A stretch of 64,000 nt of DNA from NCBI GenBank assembly GCA_037903355.1, contig JBAJFE010000026.1, forward strand, positions 2,666,001 through 2,730,000, read 5' to 3'. A program made the position numbers and the translations under genes. The notes under the pieces are model-generated. The model had not been told where the DNA came from. It was given only the letters and a program-made list of their open reading frames with translations, and ran no database searches. The stretch is from Trichuris trichiura. Lineage: Eukaryota > Nematoda > Enoplea > Trichinellida > Trichuridae. Below, piece after piece: positions 51,501 to 55,090 of this stretch (position 1 is its first letter; every line of letters starts with the position of its first letter).

Positions 51501-53221
51501 CTCAGCTCTGGGCAGTCTTCAGCGCGGACAAACAAAAAAAATTAAAAAACTCCTCTTTGCCTTCACCGGAACCGCCGCTGAGGAACTCTCCCGTATTGCC
51601 AGTCAACAGGGTTACCTGTCAAGCCGATCCTACACTCATCGAGTTTGACCTCAACTCGGCCAGCGCTACAAGAGATTAGCCTTCATGCCGCCGTCCTCAG
51701 TGACGTCGTGTTTTCATTGAGGAAGACGGTATGAAGGCTGCTCTCATGTAAGACCAGCCGAGGTAGGATCAAACTCGACGGGTCAAAGATCGACTCGACA
51801 GGTAACCCTGTTGACTGGCAATACGGGAGAGTTCCACAGCGGCCGATTTCGGTGAAAGCAAAGAGAGGTTTTGGTTTTTTACTGTTTTGTTTGTCCGCAC
51901 TGAAGACGGCCTAAGGCTGAGGCCGAAAGCTCCGCAGGAAAATTTCTGTTGTGATAAAGGGATATCCTTAATAAAAGAAGTACAAAACATTTTTCGCTAA
52001 AATGATTATTGAAGCATTTCACGCAACAACTTATCCAGTGAAGCGAAAATGACAAAGAAGACTAGCTTGATTTGAGGCAGCTCAACATTCCTCTTTAATG
52101 CAAAGATCATCGAACAGTGAAAGCAAAGGAAAACGAGATTTGTTGCAGACAACCGAAAGGATGGCATTATTGGACAAACTAAACCTCAGATCTGTCGATT
52201 CCCTTAGGCAAAAAAAGCTGTGAAGTCGACAGGCACCACTGATAAGGCAACAAAATGTCAGTTATGGACAACCATTGCGGAACCCTACTCAGTATTCGAC
52301 ATACAGTTACCTCATCATTACGATACGCATTAAAAGTCAAAACAGACCATGCACATGGTCCACGTATAAAACGCAAGTAATCAATCACTCACATTCCTAG
52401 CTGGTGGGAATTAGCCACACCAATGGTAGAAATACATTCCACACATTTGAAACGCAAAGATATGTCGCTTCTAAAATGATTCATTTTTGCGCGCTCTCAG
52501 TAAACAGAGTACAAAACTGTGTTCTAAGTCCTTCTCCAATGCAAGTAATGGCCTCCAAGGCTGAAGGCTGATTATTCTAAACCACAGCAGTTATTCACGA
52601 TTATCTTACAAGGAAATGTTACCTGTAAAGTGGCTCCACTTCTGAAACGAATGCATATGTCATCACAAGCCGCCATTTTCTGAACGCTATCACCATTTTT
52701 GAAAGCAGACAGCGCAAGAGACATCCAGTCATGCCTCTCACTAGGTCTACTACCTTCCATTCCGCAGCTTCTTTTCAGAATCTAAACAAGACGGACCATT
52801 AAGTCATTCAATGACGTTCAACCATGAGCGAAAACAGAAAACACCCTCTGATGGTGGGAGCATAAGTTTTTATCTTCTTATTATAAAAAAACTTTCCATT
52901 TCCGCAAAATCGAAATACGAATAGCGACTGCGTAAGCTAAAAAGCAAAGTAGATACGCACTTTCAGAAGTCAACCATTTCAAGAAAGTGAAGCAGCAGTA
53001 CACTAAGCCAAAGATTTGTTACCGTACGGCTCAAATTTTCTATACGCGAAGGTAAAACACACACCACTCCAACAATTCCAATCACACCTGGGTACGGAAT
53101 TGACACTGTTCTACAGTAACCTTGAGGTTGTCAAGTTCTACTAAAAATTGTGAGCAATAATTCTCGCAGCAATGCAGCTTCATGGTTTTGGTAAATCTAC
53201 TACGGCTTTCCTCATTTTTAT
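8643..53221 (-). CDS. SMG1: SMG1 nonsense-mediated decay kinase, gene model (partial, 3' end off window)
   Basis: SMG1 is a phosphatidylinositol-3-kinase-related kinase that phosphorylates UPF1 in nonsense-mediated mRNA decay. Minus-strand exons align in order with the vertebrate protein, as I recall it, from near its N-terminus through the helical repeats and FAT-type region to the entry of the kinase domain. Supported exons: 53221-53096, 52770-52623, 52470-52393, 50925-50771, 43461-43360, 43177-42976, 20163-19893, 19706-19562, 13484-13128, 13075-12914, 12847-12705, 12657-12552, 12493-12216, 12163-12025, 11586-11481, 11424-10936, 10879-10732, 10684-10605, 10446-10298, 10252-10132, 10071-9910, 9514-9237, 9095-8928, 8861-8643. 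Two parts are unplaced: about 250 residues between 19562 and 13484, and the catalytic kinase exons, expected left of position 1. The protein is strongly diverged, so exon edges need transcript support. Confidence 0.88.
9910..10446 (-). CDS. SMG1: SMG1 exons before the kinase entry
   Basis: Exon 10446-10298 encodes DALIQFWSHRHKLLLRLYE and VFFQVLKLSPE, matching the KVWRKVVDRIFSLYKL...FLKLNAGQ stretch. Exon 10252-10132 encodes ETLLRIIDLLAKHF, matching ATLRLLRLLVKHAGEL. Exon 10071-9910 encodes VIPQLFAYLNHPNKAAQ and PESVLFPTIV, matching IIPQLFSRLNHPEVYVRQ and LILYPAIVG. All splice phases agree; for example an A left over at 10132 is completed by AC at 10071. The 5' edge of the first exon is approximate. 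Confidence 0.92.
10605..11586 (-). CDS. SMG1: SMG1 FAT-type region exons
   Basis: Exon 11586-11481 encodes FTIKQLTLMYNVFLATGQL. After a 56-nt intron, exon 11424-10936 encodes RRARKTGNTNLALRIL, EYAKALYQYGEKSAAF and GKSLLLLSRWMTEYSG, matching the FARKRGNVSLATRLL, KTKLLYTAGQSTHAM and KSILTLAKWIQAEW stretches. Exon 10879-10732 encodes VGALLQLSTRLDPTFFKGH and FAEWLSSYS, matching ILGQLYHLSSVQAPEVAKS. A further exon starts at 10684; its donor near 10605 is uncertain. Donor and acceptor phases agree for all but that last exon. These helical repeats pack against the PIKK kinase core. Confidence 0.9.
11795..11945 (+). repeat. PLE-like terminal-repeat fragment with hairpin
   Basis: A 28-nt inverted repeat (CACTTAACAGTTTCGTAGCT...) with a 7-nt loop lies at about 11808-11870. 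It has one mismatch and contains GTCCCGAAAGC. It is followed by TCATCCATCCGTTGGTAGGGC at about 11901-11921, the box shared with 5129-5256 and 63291-63605. The fragment lies in the intron between the SMG1 exons ending at 12025 and starting at 11586. Confidence 0.65.
12025..13484 (-). CDS. SMG1: SMG1 central exons (HEAT region)
   Basis: Six exons: 13484-13128, 13075-12914, 12847-12705, 12657-12552, 12493-12216, 12163-12025. Diagnostic matches: LAKHVYNACVGTAFALSS aligns with KLMYNAYEGCANALTS; DVPRDFYETNN joins across a 52-nt intron to continue that match; MRALSEIGASSSIDGI aligns with VEALCELHCPEAIQGI; MMDCYVSVNDVNAALE aligns with ECYISIADWAAVQEW. Introns are 47-66 nt apart from one of about 0.1 kb, and phases agree throughout. 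This is among the strongest evidence for both the gene identity and the compact native intron size. Confidence 0.9.
13661..13696 (-). ncRNA. Hammerhead-like core in PLE A terminal repeat (decayed)
   Basis: On the minus strand CTGAAGAC is followed by GGGGCAGGTGATCCCC and then AAAAGCTTCGG. The stem is kept as GGGG/CCCC, but the GAAA box has decayed. Position and order equal the better copies at 44921 and 47819. Confidence 0.45.
13795..13912 (+). repeat. Purine-only G-rich tract
   Basis: About 115 nt of almost pure purine with G runs of 6-7 and A runs of 9, just beyond the PLE A endonuclease. It is probably 3' non-coding sequence of the element. The tract could form quadruplex or triplex DNA. 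Confidence 0.7.
13950..14776 (-). pseudogene. PLE A C-terminus and GIY-YIG endonuclease remnant
   Basis: It reads leftward from the Tigger insertion. HLRRTFEKNGYPTHIINSTI and LPYYAGLGEK correspond to the thumb and linker of element E. A GIY-YIG region follows at about 14400-14280, and then RGRPPTLDPRVAMEKANQSS and IRKMKEALYIKFNSKINRD, the conserved end of PLE endonucleases. Frame shifts separate the pieces. Confidence 0.85.
14779..17113 (+). mobile_element. Complete Tigger transposon inserted in PLE A
   Basis: The ends are inverted repeats starting CAGTAGAACCTCCGAAGTTG (left) and CACTAGAACCTCCGTAAGTT (right, complement), flanked by TA on both sides (14777-14778 and 17114-17115). TA duplication is the rule for pogo/Tigger. 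Copies of the motif GTTGACCACC recur inside both ends, probably transposase-binding sites. With an open transposase and clean ends, it looks recently active. Confidence 0.93.
15371..16903 (+). CDS. Tigger transposase, intact 510 aa
   Basis: This is a full-length pogo/Tigger transposase, usually about 450-600 residues, that cuts and pastes the surrounding element. Order of parts: an N-terminal HTH_psq-type domain (about residues 5-50, with HVSKTTVGNIQRRK), a CENP-B-type second DNA-binding domain (about 70-135, ending in FQASNGWLAKFKLRY), then the DDE catalytic core. The likely catalytic residues are D169 in FNADECGLFF, D275 in LLVVDNCPSH and D306 in SQPLDQGVIKTF, giving the 30-residue spacing of pogo DD30D. 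An acidic tail follows (about 405-455). No stop or frame break was seen. The start ATG is the first in frame. Three antisense open frames inside it are shadows. Confidence 0.95.
   Translation: MAKRKELRELALKEKVDLIRFLETNSQRKTAERFHVSKTTVGNIQRRKREYLERYEKESGDAQRRKRRTSLDQVNEAALHWFKQMRAANARISGPMIQEIARKFAVEFGFTGFQASNGWLAKFKLRYQISQKILCGESSEVPVEVLEDFILKFRHFASGFKEEDIFNADECGLFFKAMPDRSLVLKGDKCKSGKLSKERFTVLLCASATGEKLKPLVIGKSTKPRAFKNLKPDDLPATWRSNKSAWMTAAIFEQWVRSVDGQMKRMKRSILLVVDNCPSHPHVKDLTNVTLKFLPPNTTSKSQPLDQGVIKTFKAKYRTQLPRWIVGIAEHTSSFAGATTIAASINALDAVLWINSSWNKVQPEAIQKCFRSAGFVRDEEDHVELRPDSPTPEVEIEGVNFEDFVSMDDELATSTEPDPQAIFQSILAEAALSPEDDVEEESENETEMVQKLKEEDVGRVLPQLKCFAAEKCPKMLSAVAIAETALGAYVCSKKKHQTRIDTFFSKHCSP
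17116..17720 (-). pseudogene. PLE A reverse transcriptase fragment
   Basis: RT motifs in order: NPFHINNLGSFCML, GSPVSPVLAEVFMEYLERRV, then FFKRYVDDIFAIIK, which includes the YVDD catalytic box, and FTIEKEVEGK. These match the intact element E almost motif for motif. The frame shifts at least twice, once between HFQGSFYKQKK and GSPVSP, so it is dead. The frame runs into Tigger sequence at 17113. Confidence 0.88.
18101..19561. other. SMG1 intron, no gene recognised
   Basis: The missing 250 or so residues of SMG1 between the 19.6-kb and 13.5-kb exons should lie here or have been displaced. I could not recognise them. A pyrimidine-rich stretch covers about 19300-19480. Confidence 0.4.
19562..20163 (-). 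CDS. SMG1: SMG1 exons around 20 kb
   Basis: Exon 20163-19893 encodes SSLLASYMKFVALDERW and FKHLRFFSETEIVRMTSC and ends TLSLKN before donor GTGAGT; it aligns with the LLFLRYHKEKEVVAVAHA...LSLKN stretch of SMG1. Exon 19706-19562 (acceptor TTTTTTAG, donor GTAATG) encodes SDHVFCIQDGFLF, aligning with KNHVFNVDNAKF. An open stretch at about 20330-20195, ending SLKPDAFK, may be the preceding exon. The intron left of 19562 holds a PLE with a nested Tigger, and roughly 250 residues of SMG1 that should map there were not recognised. Confidence 0.8.
20340..23429. other. Part of the 22.6-kb SMG1 intron, no gene
   Basis: AT-rich, all frames closed. A small imperfect hairpin lies at about 21107-21160 (ACCAGTCC/GGACTGGT-like). 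No TE protein was seen. Confidence 0.5.
23475..23509 (-). ncRNA. Hammerhead-like core, foldback left arm
   Basis: On the minus strand: CTGAAGA, C, stem GGGTC/GACCC with loop GCGTTT, GAAA, then palindromic GCTCCGG. All core boxes are intact. Self-cleavage is not shown, and I see no clear helix I partner. Confidence 0.5.
23554..23588 (+). ncRNA. Hammerhead-like core, foldback right arm (mutated)
   Basis: Same layout as the left arm, but the first box reads CTAAAGA and the stem 5' side reads GAGTC, which weakens pairing with GACCC. Confidence 0.4.
24205..24960. mobile_element. Probable Tigger-like non-autonomous remnant
   Basis: The left side has CCGCTAATCCGG and CGCTAATCCAG (24235-24265). The right side has CACTAATCCGGCACATGCC and GACCATGTCGAATTAGTACC (24909-24955). 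Such aATCCGgca and GACCnTGTCGnATTAG motifs are typical Tigger termini. There is no coding capacity. The assignment is by motif only. Confidence 0.4.
25640..27080. other. SMG1 intron, no gene recognised
   Basis: AT-rich with short frames only. The stretch 26640-26740 resembles 29925-30005. Confidence 0.45.
26640..26740 (+). repeat. Unnamed dispersed repeat, copy 1
   Basis: It shares ordered blocks (GGTACGGG.CTGTTCA, CCTTCAGAACCAGGTAAG, ACTTAATAAGA..CAACTTA) with 29925-30005. The two copies bracket PLE B and two MITEs. Confidence 0.45.
27080..28720 (-). pseudogene. Penelope-like element B, badly decayed
   Basis: Reading leftward, in correct PLE order: AVIIKSDKGNVAVVLN (about 28650-28600), VPKIHR (about 28400), DPFHIAKSVKVCANEGHYF then GSILSLALAKFF (28080-27960), FKERINSLGLC (about 27350), and the GIY-YIG start GCVYKLIFDC with TGETG and KLEEHLRDVA (about 27290-27190). 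Stops and frame shifts occur throughout. The DKGN, PKxH and GxxSPxLAxxF motifs fix the family. It lies inside the large SMG1 intron in the same orientation as the gene. Confidence 0.8.
29211..29380. mobile_element. 170-bp Tigger MITE
   Basis: The ends CAATAGAACCTCCGAAGTTG and, inverted, CAGTAGAACCTCCATAAGTT are flanked by TA (29209-29210, 29381-29382). The sequence is just the two terminal regions of the Tigger at 14779-17113 joined together. Confidence 0.88.
29546..29895. mobile_element. 350-bp Tigger MITE, reverse orientation
   Basis: It starts CAGTGTAACCTCCATAAGTT and ends with the complement of CAGTAGAACCTCCGAAGTTG, flanked by TA on both sides. It keeps longer subterminal parts of Tigger than the first MITE, and an extra internal end-like motif GCAGTTGAACCACCGTAAGTT at about 29671. 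Confidence 0.88.
29925..30005 (+). repeat. Unnamed dispersed repeat, copy 2
   Basis: Partner of 26640-26740. Shared order of GAGTACCCTGTTCA, CCTTCAAAACAAGGTAAAG and CTTAACAAGAGCCAACTTA. Confidence 0.45.
30300..30840 (+). pseudogene. PLE C endonuclease remnant
   Basis: The plus strand carries frame-broken pieces of the PLE C-terminus. NMGPIRRNDKTETPDQLFQD is followed by CECSLL and VGETRWSLLNKFQED (GIY-YIG region, about 30370-30500), then HFTHRKMKTPFTRHNACF and VPVSELHSLI (about 30700-30800). They correspond to NLGSILRTDKRKIP, YVGETRNTLEHRFQ and LHLRKLKEALYIRNN in element E. The upstream RT is missing. Confidence 0.7.
31286..36332 (-). mobile_element. hAT transposon with perfect 8-bp target duplication
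   Basis: The terminal inverted repeats begin CAGTGTTTCCCAACC (left) and CAGTGATTCCCAACG (right, complement). Both are flanked by CTCTATAG (31278-31285 and 36333-36340), the 8-bp duplication typical of hAT. Both ends are unusually rich in GGGCCCC runs. The transposase lies at the left end, on the minus strand. The right 2.3 kb (33.9-36.2) has no recognised gene. Confidence 0.95.
31987..33818 (-). pseudogene. hAT transposase (ZBED/SCAND3-like), one frame shift
   Basis: Two open frames overlap and together cover a whole hAT transposase of about 620 residues. The first (33818-32739) has a BED-type zinc finger (C49, C52, H69, H74 of the frame), then VDESTLPHNEALLLAY, ATDGAPSMLGRHRGF and VHCVIHRQHL. 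The second (32832-31987) has HTEVRWLSRGACLSRF and the hAT dimerisation tail (PSSYLVERGFSAVTDLL). The break lies at a short GA/CT run (about 32833-32844), so replication slippage is the likely cause. No other break was seen. The true start may be the Met at frame residue 18. It resembles the ZBED5/SCAND3 group rather than Ac. Confidence 0.9.
36345..37440. other. SMG1 intron, no gene recognised
   Basis: AT-rich, only short random frames, no repeat recognised. Confidence 0.5.
37445..37990 (+). pseudogene. PLE D fragment with terminal-repeat end
   Basis: An open stretch contains KKAMKALQKNQNIMITKVDK followed by NVVALLDKSTYKSL, matching the CLRQLRKQSSRIITKADKGN...LLDRSTY stretch of element E, just before the RT palm. 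The reading then ends. A terminal-repeat end with a hammerhead-like core follows at 37953. Most of the element is therefore deleted between those points. Confidence 0.7.
37953..37986 (+). ncRNA. Hammerhead-like core in PLE D
   Basis: CTGAAGA, C, stem GGGTC/GACCC with loop CTAGAGT, then AAAGCTTCG: the G of the GAAA box is lost. A 14-bp inverted repeat (GCAACGTTTAT/ATAAACGTTGC) follows immediately. Confidence 0.42.
38661..41114 (+). mobile_element. Tigger 2, decayed copy with an extra terminal end
   Basis: The left flank holds an inverted copy of the right end (CAGTTGAACCTCCGTAAGTT, 38661-38770), then a proper left end at 38775 (CAGTGGAACCCCC). The right end (complement TAGTTGAACCTCC) is at about 41114. 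The body is about 80-85% like the Tigger at 14779-17113 by eye. Confidence 0.85.
39372..40905 (+). pseudogene. Tigger 2 transposase, frame-shifted
   Basis: Segments match the intact 510-aa transposase: LHWFKQMRAANARIFGPIIQ (about 39610), LCASATRKKLKPLVTG (about 39980), LLVVDNCPSHLRVRHFTNVT (about 40190), TWPLNQGIIRTFKAKYR (about 40280) and the acidic tail. Defects: N-terminal frame shifts near 39420-39500, loss of the first catalytic region near 39870, an internal stop near 40130, and the third catalytic D replaced by N (PLNQG for PLDQG). It cannot be functional. Confidence 0.9.
41450..42970. other. SMG1 intron, no firm gene
   Basis: Only one stretch looks exon-like: minus strand 42625-42485 (VDGEIFRRFDWQPAVAMCGI, then donor-like CGAAAC|GTAAGT). 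It does not match SMG1 or any TE protein I know. Confidence 0.35.
42976..43461 (-). CDS. SMG1: SMG1 exons around 43 kb
   Basis: Exon 43461-43360 (acceptor TTTACAG, donor GTAAGC) encodes EGEAKSFIRKIAGTDGMV and aligns with the YPHIFSTNFRDTVDILV region. Exon 43177-42976 (acceptor TTGTTCAG, donor GTAAGT) encodes IIDEIKALVTILGDYF and IEVQILDFIVVCKQL, aligning with the LLGQFLEDME and LLRVFSTVVRSIGERF regions. Between them a short spliced piece near 43310-43270 may exist, but its phase does not fit simply. The next SMG1 exon lies about 22.6 kb further left. Confidence 0.65.
43509..43806. mobile_element. 300-bp pogo-like MITE
   Basis: The ends ACCGTATATTACGGCCGATAA and, inverted, CCATATATTACGGTTTATAA are followed on both sides by AAGAACT.CCCC and TACCTAAGTAAAG. 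The whole is a near-palindrome with no ORF. It shares termini with the foldback at 22-4232, which is therefore its likely source family. It sits 48 bp from an SMG1 exon. Confidence 0.85.
44362..44773 (+). pseudogene. Merlin transposase N-terminal part
   Basis: An open stretch contains AVQFIQDHGALFVEKNCTCG followed by QTPLLVQHGGRNRG, the zinc-binding N-terminal part of Merlin transposases (helix, CxCG, basic tail). The frame breaks after GTFR. The PLE interrupts the gene at 44773. Confidence 0.6.
44838..45053 (+). repeat. PLE E 5' terminal repeat (pLTR)
   Basis: 216-bp direct repeat pair of 47736-47951. It contains the hammerhead-like core at 44921 and the ORF start at 45023. Confidence 0.93.
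44921..44957 (+). ncRNA. Hammerhead-like core, PLE E 5' repeat
   Basis: CTGAAGA, C, stem GGGTC/GACCC with loop GCGGCA, GAAA, then self-complementary GCTTCGGAAG. Core boxes and the short palindromic third stem recall the small hammerhead ribozymes reported in PLEs. The extra unpaired C after CTGAAGA and the lack of an obvious helix I are unlike the textbook form. Confidence 0.55.
45023..47578 (+). CDS. PLE polyprotein: reverse transcriptase plus GIY-YIG endonuclease, intact 851 aa
   Basis: The single ORF encodes both enzymes needed for PLE retrotransposition by target-primed reverse transcription. Order: an N-terminal PLE-specific region (1-255); IITKADKGNRTVLLD (266-280); YGLPKVHKPDVPLRPIV (347-363); RT motif A SYDVKDLFPSI with D417; SGVPMGSSLSPVLAEVF (480-496); catalytic YVDD (520-523); LPFLDVLI (560-567); a linker; then GIY-YIG with GLIYAIEC (714-721), VYVGETRN (726-733), arginine R738 and the downstream KEALYIRNN glutamate E815. 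The length is usual for canonical, endonuclease-bearing PLEs. No stop or frame break. The ATG lies inside the 5' terminal repeat. It is the only PLE in the window able to act as a protein source. Confidence 0.96.
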   Translation: MKTHAPIQKHHVFKTIKGEYGTPLLSAARHLEHTRVKAGLTQGQLTFLLKCRDHGISPNCFKLKWGQYVDNQTRRILFTAGLSLLRNVIRKHRSTLARLRADYICTLDFLRTWLHKNIYETLINHVKLATRTACTSQKHVLKRKFDNLQIRPQTISSHSYRSSPQRNTATKLSTGVINLSSAPLNESERTILEKGLNFVPTPKKPPFLDIIVSIEDSLSSVDPEIATRIRNSLSSIILGHNFNNTPNLNRYEMNCLRQLRKQSSRIITKADKGNRTVLLDRSTYTEKMTTILNTENYTPLPADPTEASRKNLRSLLVTFAAETKESEISKLATHLKFASNYRPPELYGLPKVHKPDVPLRPIVSTINSTTSELSQYLKKIIKPLTGKEPSFVKNSKSFVNEIRKHHLKPDEILVSYDVKDLFPSIPVPDTLEMLYSLLNADTSLPSRTKLNPFHIIKLVSFCMQDGNYFTFDNKYYKQSSGVPMGSSLSPVLAEVFMGNLERRIFENVDRQIAPLLFKRYVDDIFVIIKAGKEEQFLQFLNNMRPNQIVFTMEKEENKSLPFLDVLIIRTNEGLKTRVYRKPTQTEQYLNFSSHHPRSVMRGILSGMVDRAVNICDPEYLQPELNYIRKVFYKNHYPKSFIDRVFKYRLHKGKAPDPNTSLYPRLVVPYVAGLGEKFIQLGKRLGFRVFFKNSPNLGSILRTDKRKIPINERTGLIYAIECSCSAVYVGETRNTLEHRFQVHIKKLNSYNNAKSSLHNMHSPIPRRGRPILDQTKTMEKAIQSSAVVEHAVNCKLPLHPRALCYESNLHLRKLKEALYIRNNVTFNRDQRADISDLWTNIITLHYCCSLNS
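47736..47951 (+). repeat. PLE E 3' terminal repeat (pLTR)
   Basis: Second copy of the 216-bp repeat, same length. It includes a silent second ATGAAAACACACGC at about 47921 that leads out into Merlin sequence. Confidence 0.93.
47819..47855 (+). ncRNA. Hammerhead-like core, PLE E 3' repeat
   Basis: Identical to the 5' copy except for one loop change (GCGGCG). Two such sites flanking one ORF would allow release of a unit-length RNA if they cleave. Confidence 0.55.
47952..48642 (+). pseudogene. Merlin transposase catalytic part
   Basis: After the PLE the Merlin reading resumes: ALAFLYGVYSYGKNFRHDAS (about 47981), then in another frame TVELDESLFFKRESN (first catalytic D, about 48125), SGGVCPETVEYFLMHAENR, SSTIITDERQR (second acidic site, about 48305), and in a third frame VKHSPNFVHPVTREHTQMSK (48370) with YFYEFKWRRW (about 48510). 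This order is the ISXO2-like/DDE_Tnp_IS1595 fold. Two frame shifts and stops disable it. Confidence 0.78.
48707..49793 (+). pseudogene. Decayed mariner, third copy
   Basis: N-terminal HTH region FEVRANIKFLSKLGWQPKRT (about 48720), SAVYEWMKRFKEGG (about 48830), FRHDIAPTHS (about 49440) and VIPHPPYSSDVAPSDFF (about 49515), the mariner DD34D tail. At least eight stops interrupt it. The 3' end (TTTTTCCGCGAACTTTTCGAAC, about 49760) resembles a mariner terminal repeat; the matching 5' end was not found. Confidence 0.85.
49800..50770. other. SMG1 intron, no gene recognised
   Basis: AT-rich, short random frames. Confidence 0.5.
50771..50925 (-). CDS. SMG1: SMG1 exon
   Basis: The exon encodes NDEMMFQRCVSKALERAD followed by SLFIELPVALTSLT and ends at a strong donor, TCCTCT|GTAAGT, at 50771. 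It fits the SMG1 helical stretch that in vertebrates reads LVMTSLQSILENVDTPELL. The donor phase agrees with the acceptor at 43461. The upstream edge is uncertain by about 15 nt. The exon stands alone between a 1.5-kb intron and a 7.3-kb TE-rich intron. Confidence 0.6.
51436..51986. repeat. 550-bp foldback of PLE-type terminal repeats
   Basis: Arms of about 270 bp (51436-51704 and 51718-51986) are inverted copies. Both encode the same spurious peptide AVELSRIASQQGYLSSRS-like and carry a hammerhead-like core facing outward. The ends (GATAAAGGGATATCCTTAATAAAAG on the right) resemble the AACGGGAGAGAATCCGTAATAAAG end of element E. It lies in an SMG1 intron. Confidence 0.82.
51900..51936 (+). ncRNA. 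Hammerhead-like core with compensated stem
   Basis: CTGAAGA, C, stem GGCCT/AGGCC with loop AAGGCTG, GAAA, GCTCCG. The stem differs from GGGTC/GACCC at two positions on each side yet still pairs, which supports a conserved RNA helix. The opposite arm (51488-51522, minus) is weaker. Confidence 0.55.
52393..53221 (-). CDS. SMG1: SMG1 N-terminal exons
   Basis: Three exons read leftward. 53221-53096 contains FLVELDNLKVTVEQ, which aligns with the LVKQLDN stretch of the SMG1 N-terminal helical array. 52770-52623 contains MTGCLLRCLLSKM and AFRKW, aligning with the ACCLGLLCASL...IFKW stretch. 52470-52393 contains KCVECISTIGVAN, aligning with the ATYKALETVG stretch. Acceptors (TTACAG, GAAAAG, TTTTAG) and donors (GTAACA, GTGAGT) are visible, and the last two exons join in phase. 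The first exon could end at 53096 or 53089. Earlier exons should lie between here and TIKI. The order matches the family; similarity is low but consistent across three exons. Confidence 0.65.
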
Positions 53222-53264
53222 CTGTAACTAAAGGAAACAACTGCTCTACCAAAGGAACCAATGC

Positions 53265-53335
53265 ACTCTACCTTTCTTCTAATAATCGCTCATCCATCCG
53301 TTGGTACAGCAATCGTTTCGTTTAATTACAGATGC
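53265..53335 (+). repeat. PLE-type repeat fragment
   Basis: TCGCTCATCCATCCGTTGGTA then TTTAATTACAGATG, the box shared with 5129-5256, 11795-11945 and 63291-63605. It lies 44 bp upstream of the SMG1 exon that starts at 53221. Confidence 0.6.
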
Positions 53336-53489
53336 CAACACAGAAAAAAATGGCAGAAGCCGTAGAAGATCTTCAAGAACATGAAACAATCCCGTTACGA
53401 AGCACTCCATTGTCAAGCAATGCAACTTGACCAAACCAACTTCGCCTGAATCAATTTGGCCTAAAAGCGACTAGTCTTATTGTCACCTG

Positions 53490-54015
53490 CATCTACGTAT
53501 ACAACTTGCTTAGTATAAATTCAGTATGCTTACTTCATAGAAGATATGCGCACAAACTACATAACCAGTACATATGTTCGCAGCACATGCTTCCTATACG
53601 TCAACTTTATTTCCTGTTCTCCAAGTTTCTAGAACATACGTGTAATATAGAGGTTGTATGTGGTATACATTTAAGATATGGAATTTGCAGCATTCATGCA
53701 GTACACTTTACCCATAAGCAGAGTACCTGCTATAGCCACGGTTTCTGTGGCACACGTGTAGTAATTATGCTGTGCATACTTGCACACGAGGAATATTTAC
53801 GTTGTATCTGACTTCTACGTTGTACACATATCTTGTAAATAGAATATCTACTGCACAGACGCAGAATCTATGTTGTATATATTTGCATAGTGAGAATATC
53901 CGGTGTAAATATGACATAAACACAGTATACATTGCTTATAAATAGGATACTTGTGATATACAAGGCCTAGGGCCATACGTGCTCTACCTATGGCACATAT
54001 ATGTCAGGCCTACTG
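53490..54015. repeat. Degenerate tandem repeat region
   Basis: Loosely repeated motifs such as GTTGTATATAT, ACACATAT, AGAATATC and TGTAAATA recur about every 40-55 nt. No clean period remains. It lies between the SMG1 5' exons and TIKI. Confidence 0.4.
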
Positions 54016-54999
54016 TGCTTTCGTTGTTGCTTAGTTTCATGATTACTCTAGCAGCGGAACAAGAAAGATAATGCAAGCTGTGAACGAGGTAACATGCATG
54101 AGCAGTCACATTTTGACTGATAACTGATTATCCATCCAGTGTTTGGAATGCAAGTTTCTTCATCTAAGACTCTCACCGAGCGAAATAGGCTTTTTCAGAC
54201 GAGCGAATCATTGAAAGGACTCGTATTTATAGCAAGCGATAACCTATGGTTGGTTACCTTTTCGTCAGCTGTTCATCTTTCAAGAAACCTGCTTTACGAA
54301 CAAGAACACCATTCGGTTCAATTTATATCTATGACTGCATCCGTAAAGTTAGCTAGCGATTAATTATTGTAACAGGGTTCTTTTAAGTGCCCGTTCTATC
54401 GAAACTGACTCACCTTGTTTTAGCTGATTTTCCTACCGACGAGAGAAGTTTTCATGATTAGTAAGTTAACGTTTAATCAGTAAATCGATGGCTATTTAGC
54501 GATTAGAAAGGTTTAGTGACGATACATTTTTTATGTTTGAAACATTCAGAAAACTTTTCCGTTACCAGCAAAGGACTCCTATTATGCTTCGTACGTCTAG
54601 TCTTCTGTCAGTAACTACAGTTAACTTTGTACAGATGAAGAACTCAGCAAGTAGGCTTTAAAAGGTTACAGAAAGCATTGTTACAGCTTGCGTTATCTTG
54701 ACTCAATACCCGCCTATACCTAAAACCTTTCTGTAAAAAGTGAGACAATAAGGGTGTGCGTGTGTGTCATGAGATTGTTTTCTTAATCGTTGGGACATCA
54801 GTCCCAGTGAATACTGTTGAGATTGTTGCGCTTTATTTGAAGCAACAAGCATATTCCTTCCTTGTCTATACCTGCTAGTTTCCGATAAGAATATGTAATG
54901 AAACAAGTGACGGAAGGTAAATAAGAGAGCATTGTTTAAAGTTGAATGTATAAACTTTTTCTAACGATAGTAATTGCTTTAAAACATACAATGTAGGAA

Positions 55000-55090
55000 A
55001 ATACAACGTCTGCGACGGGTTTAGAAAAAGCCGAAAGCTTTGAAAATAAAATGTTTTCTCTTGTTACAACGGGATACATAATGCAAAATG
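55000..55090 (+). repeat. Remnant PLE terminal-repeat end
   Basis: TCTGCGACGGGTTT...AAAGCCGAAAGCTTTG, then TTACAACGGGATACATAATG, follows the order core, third stem, AACGGGA...TCCGTAATAAAG in element E. The core is decayed. Confidence 0.4.

Noticed and set aside
53506..53811. 101-aa plus-strand frame
   Set aside because: It falls in the degenerate repeat region and its residues follow the repeated bases.
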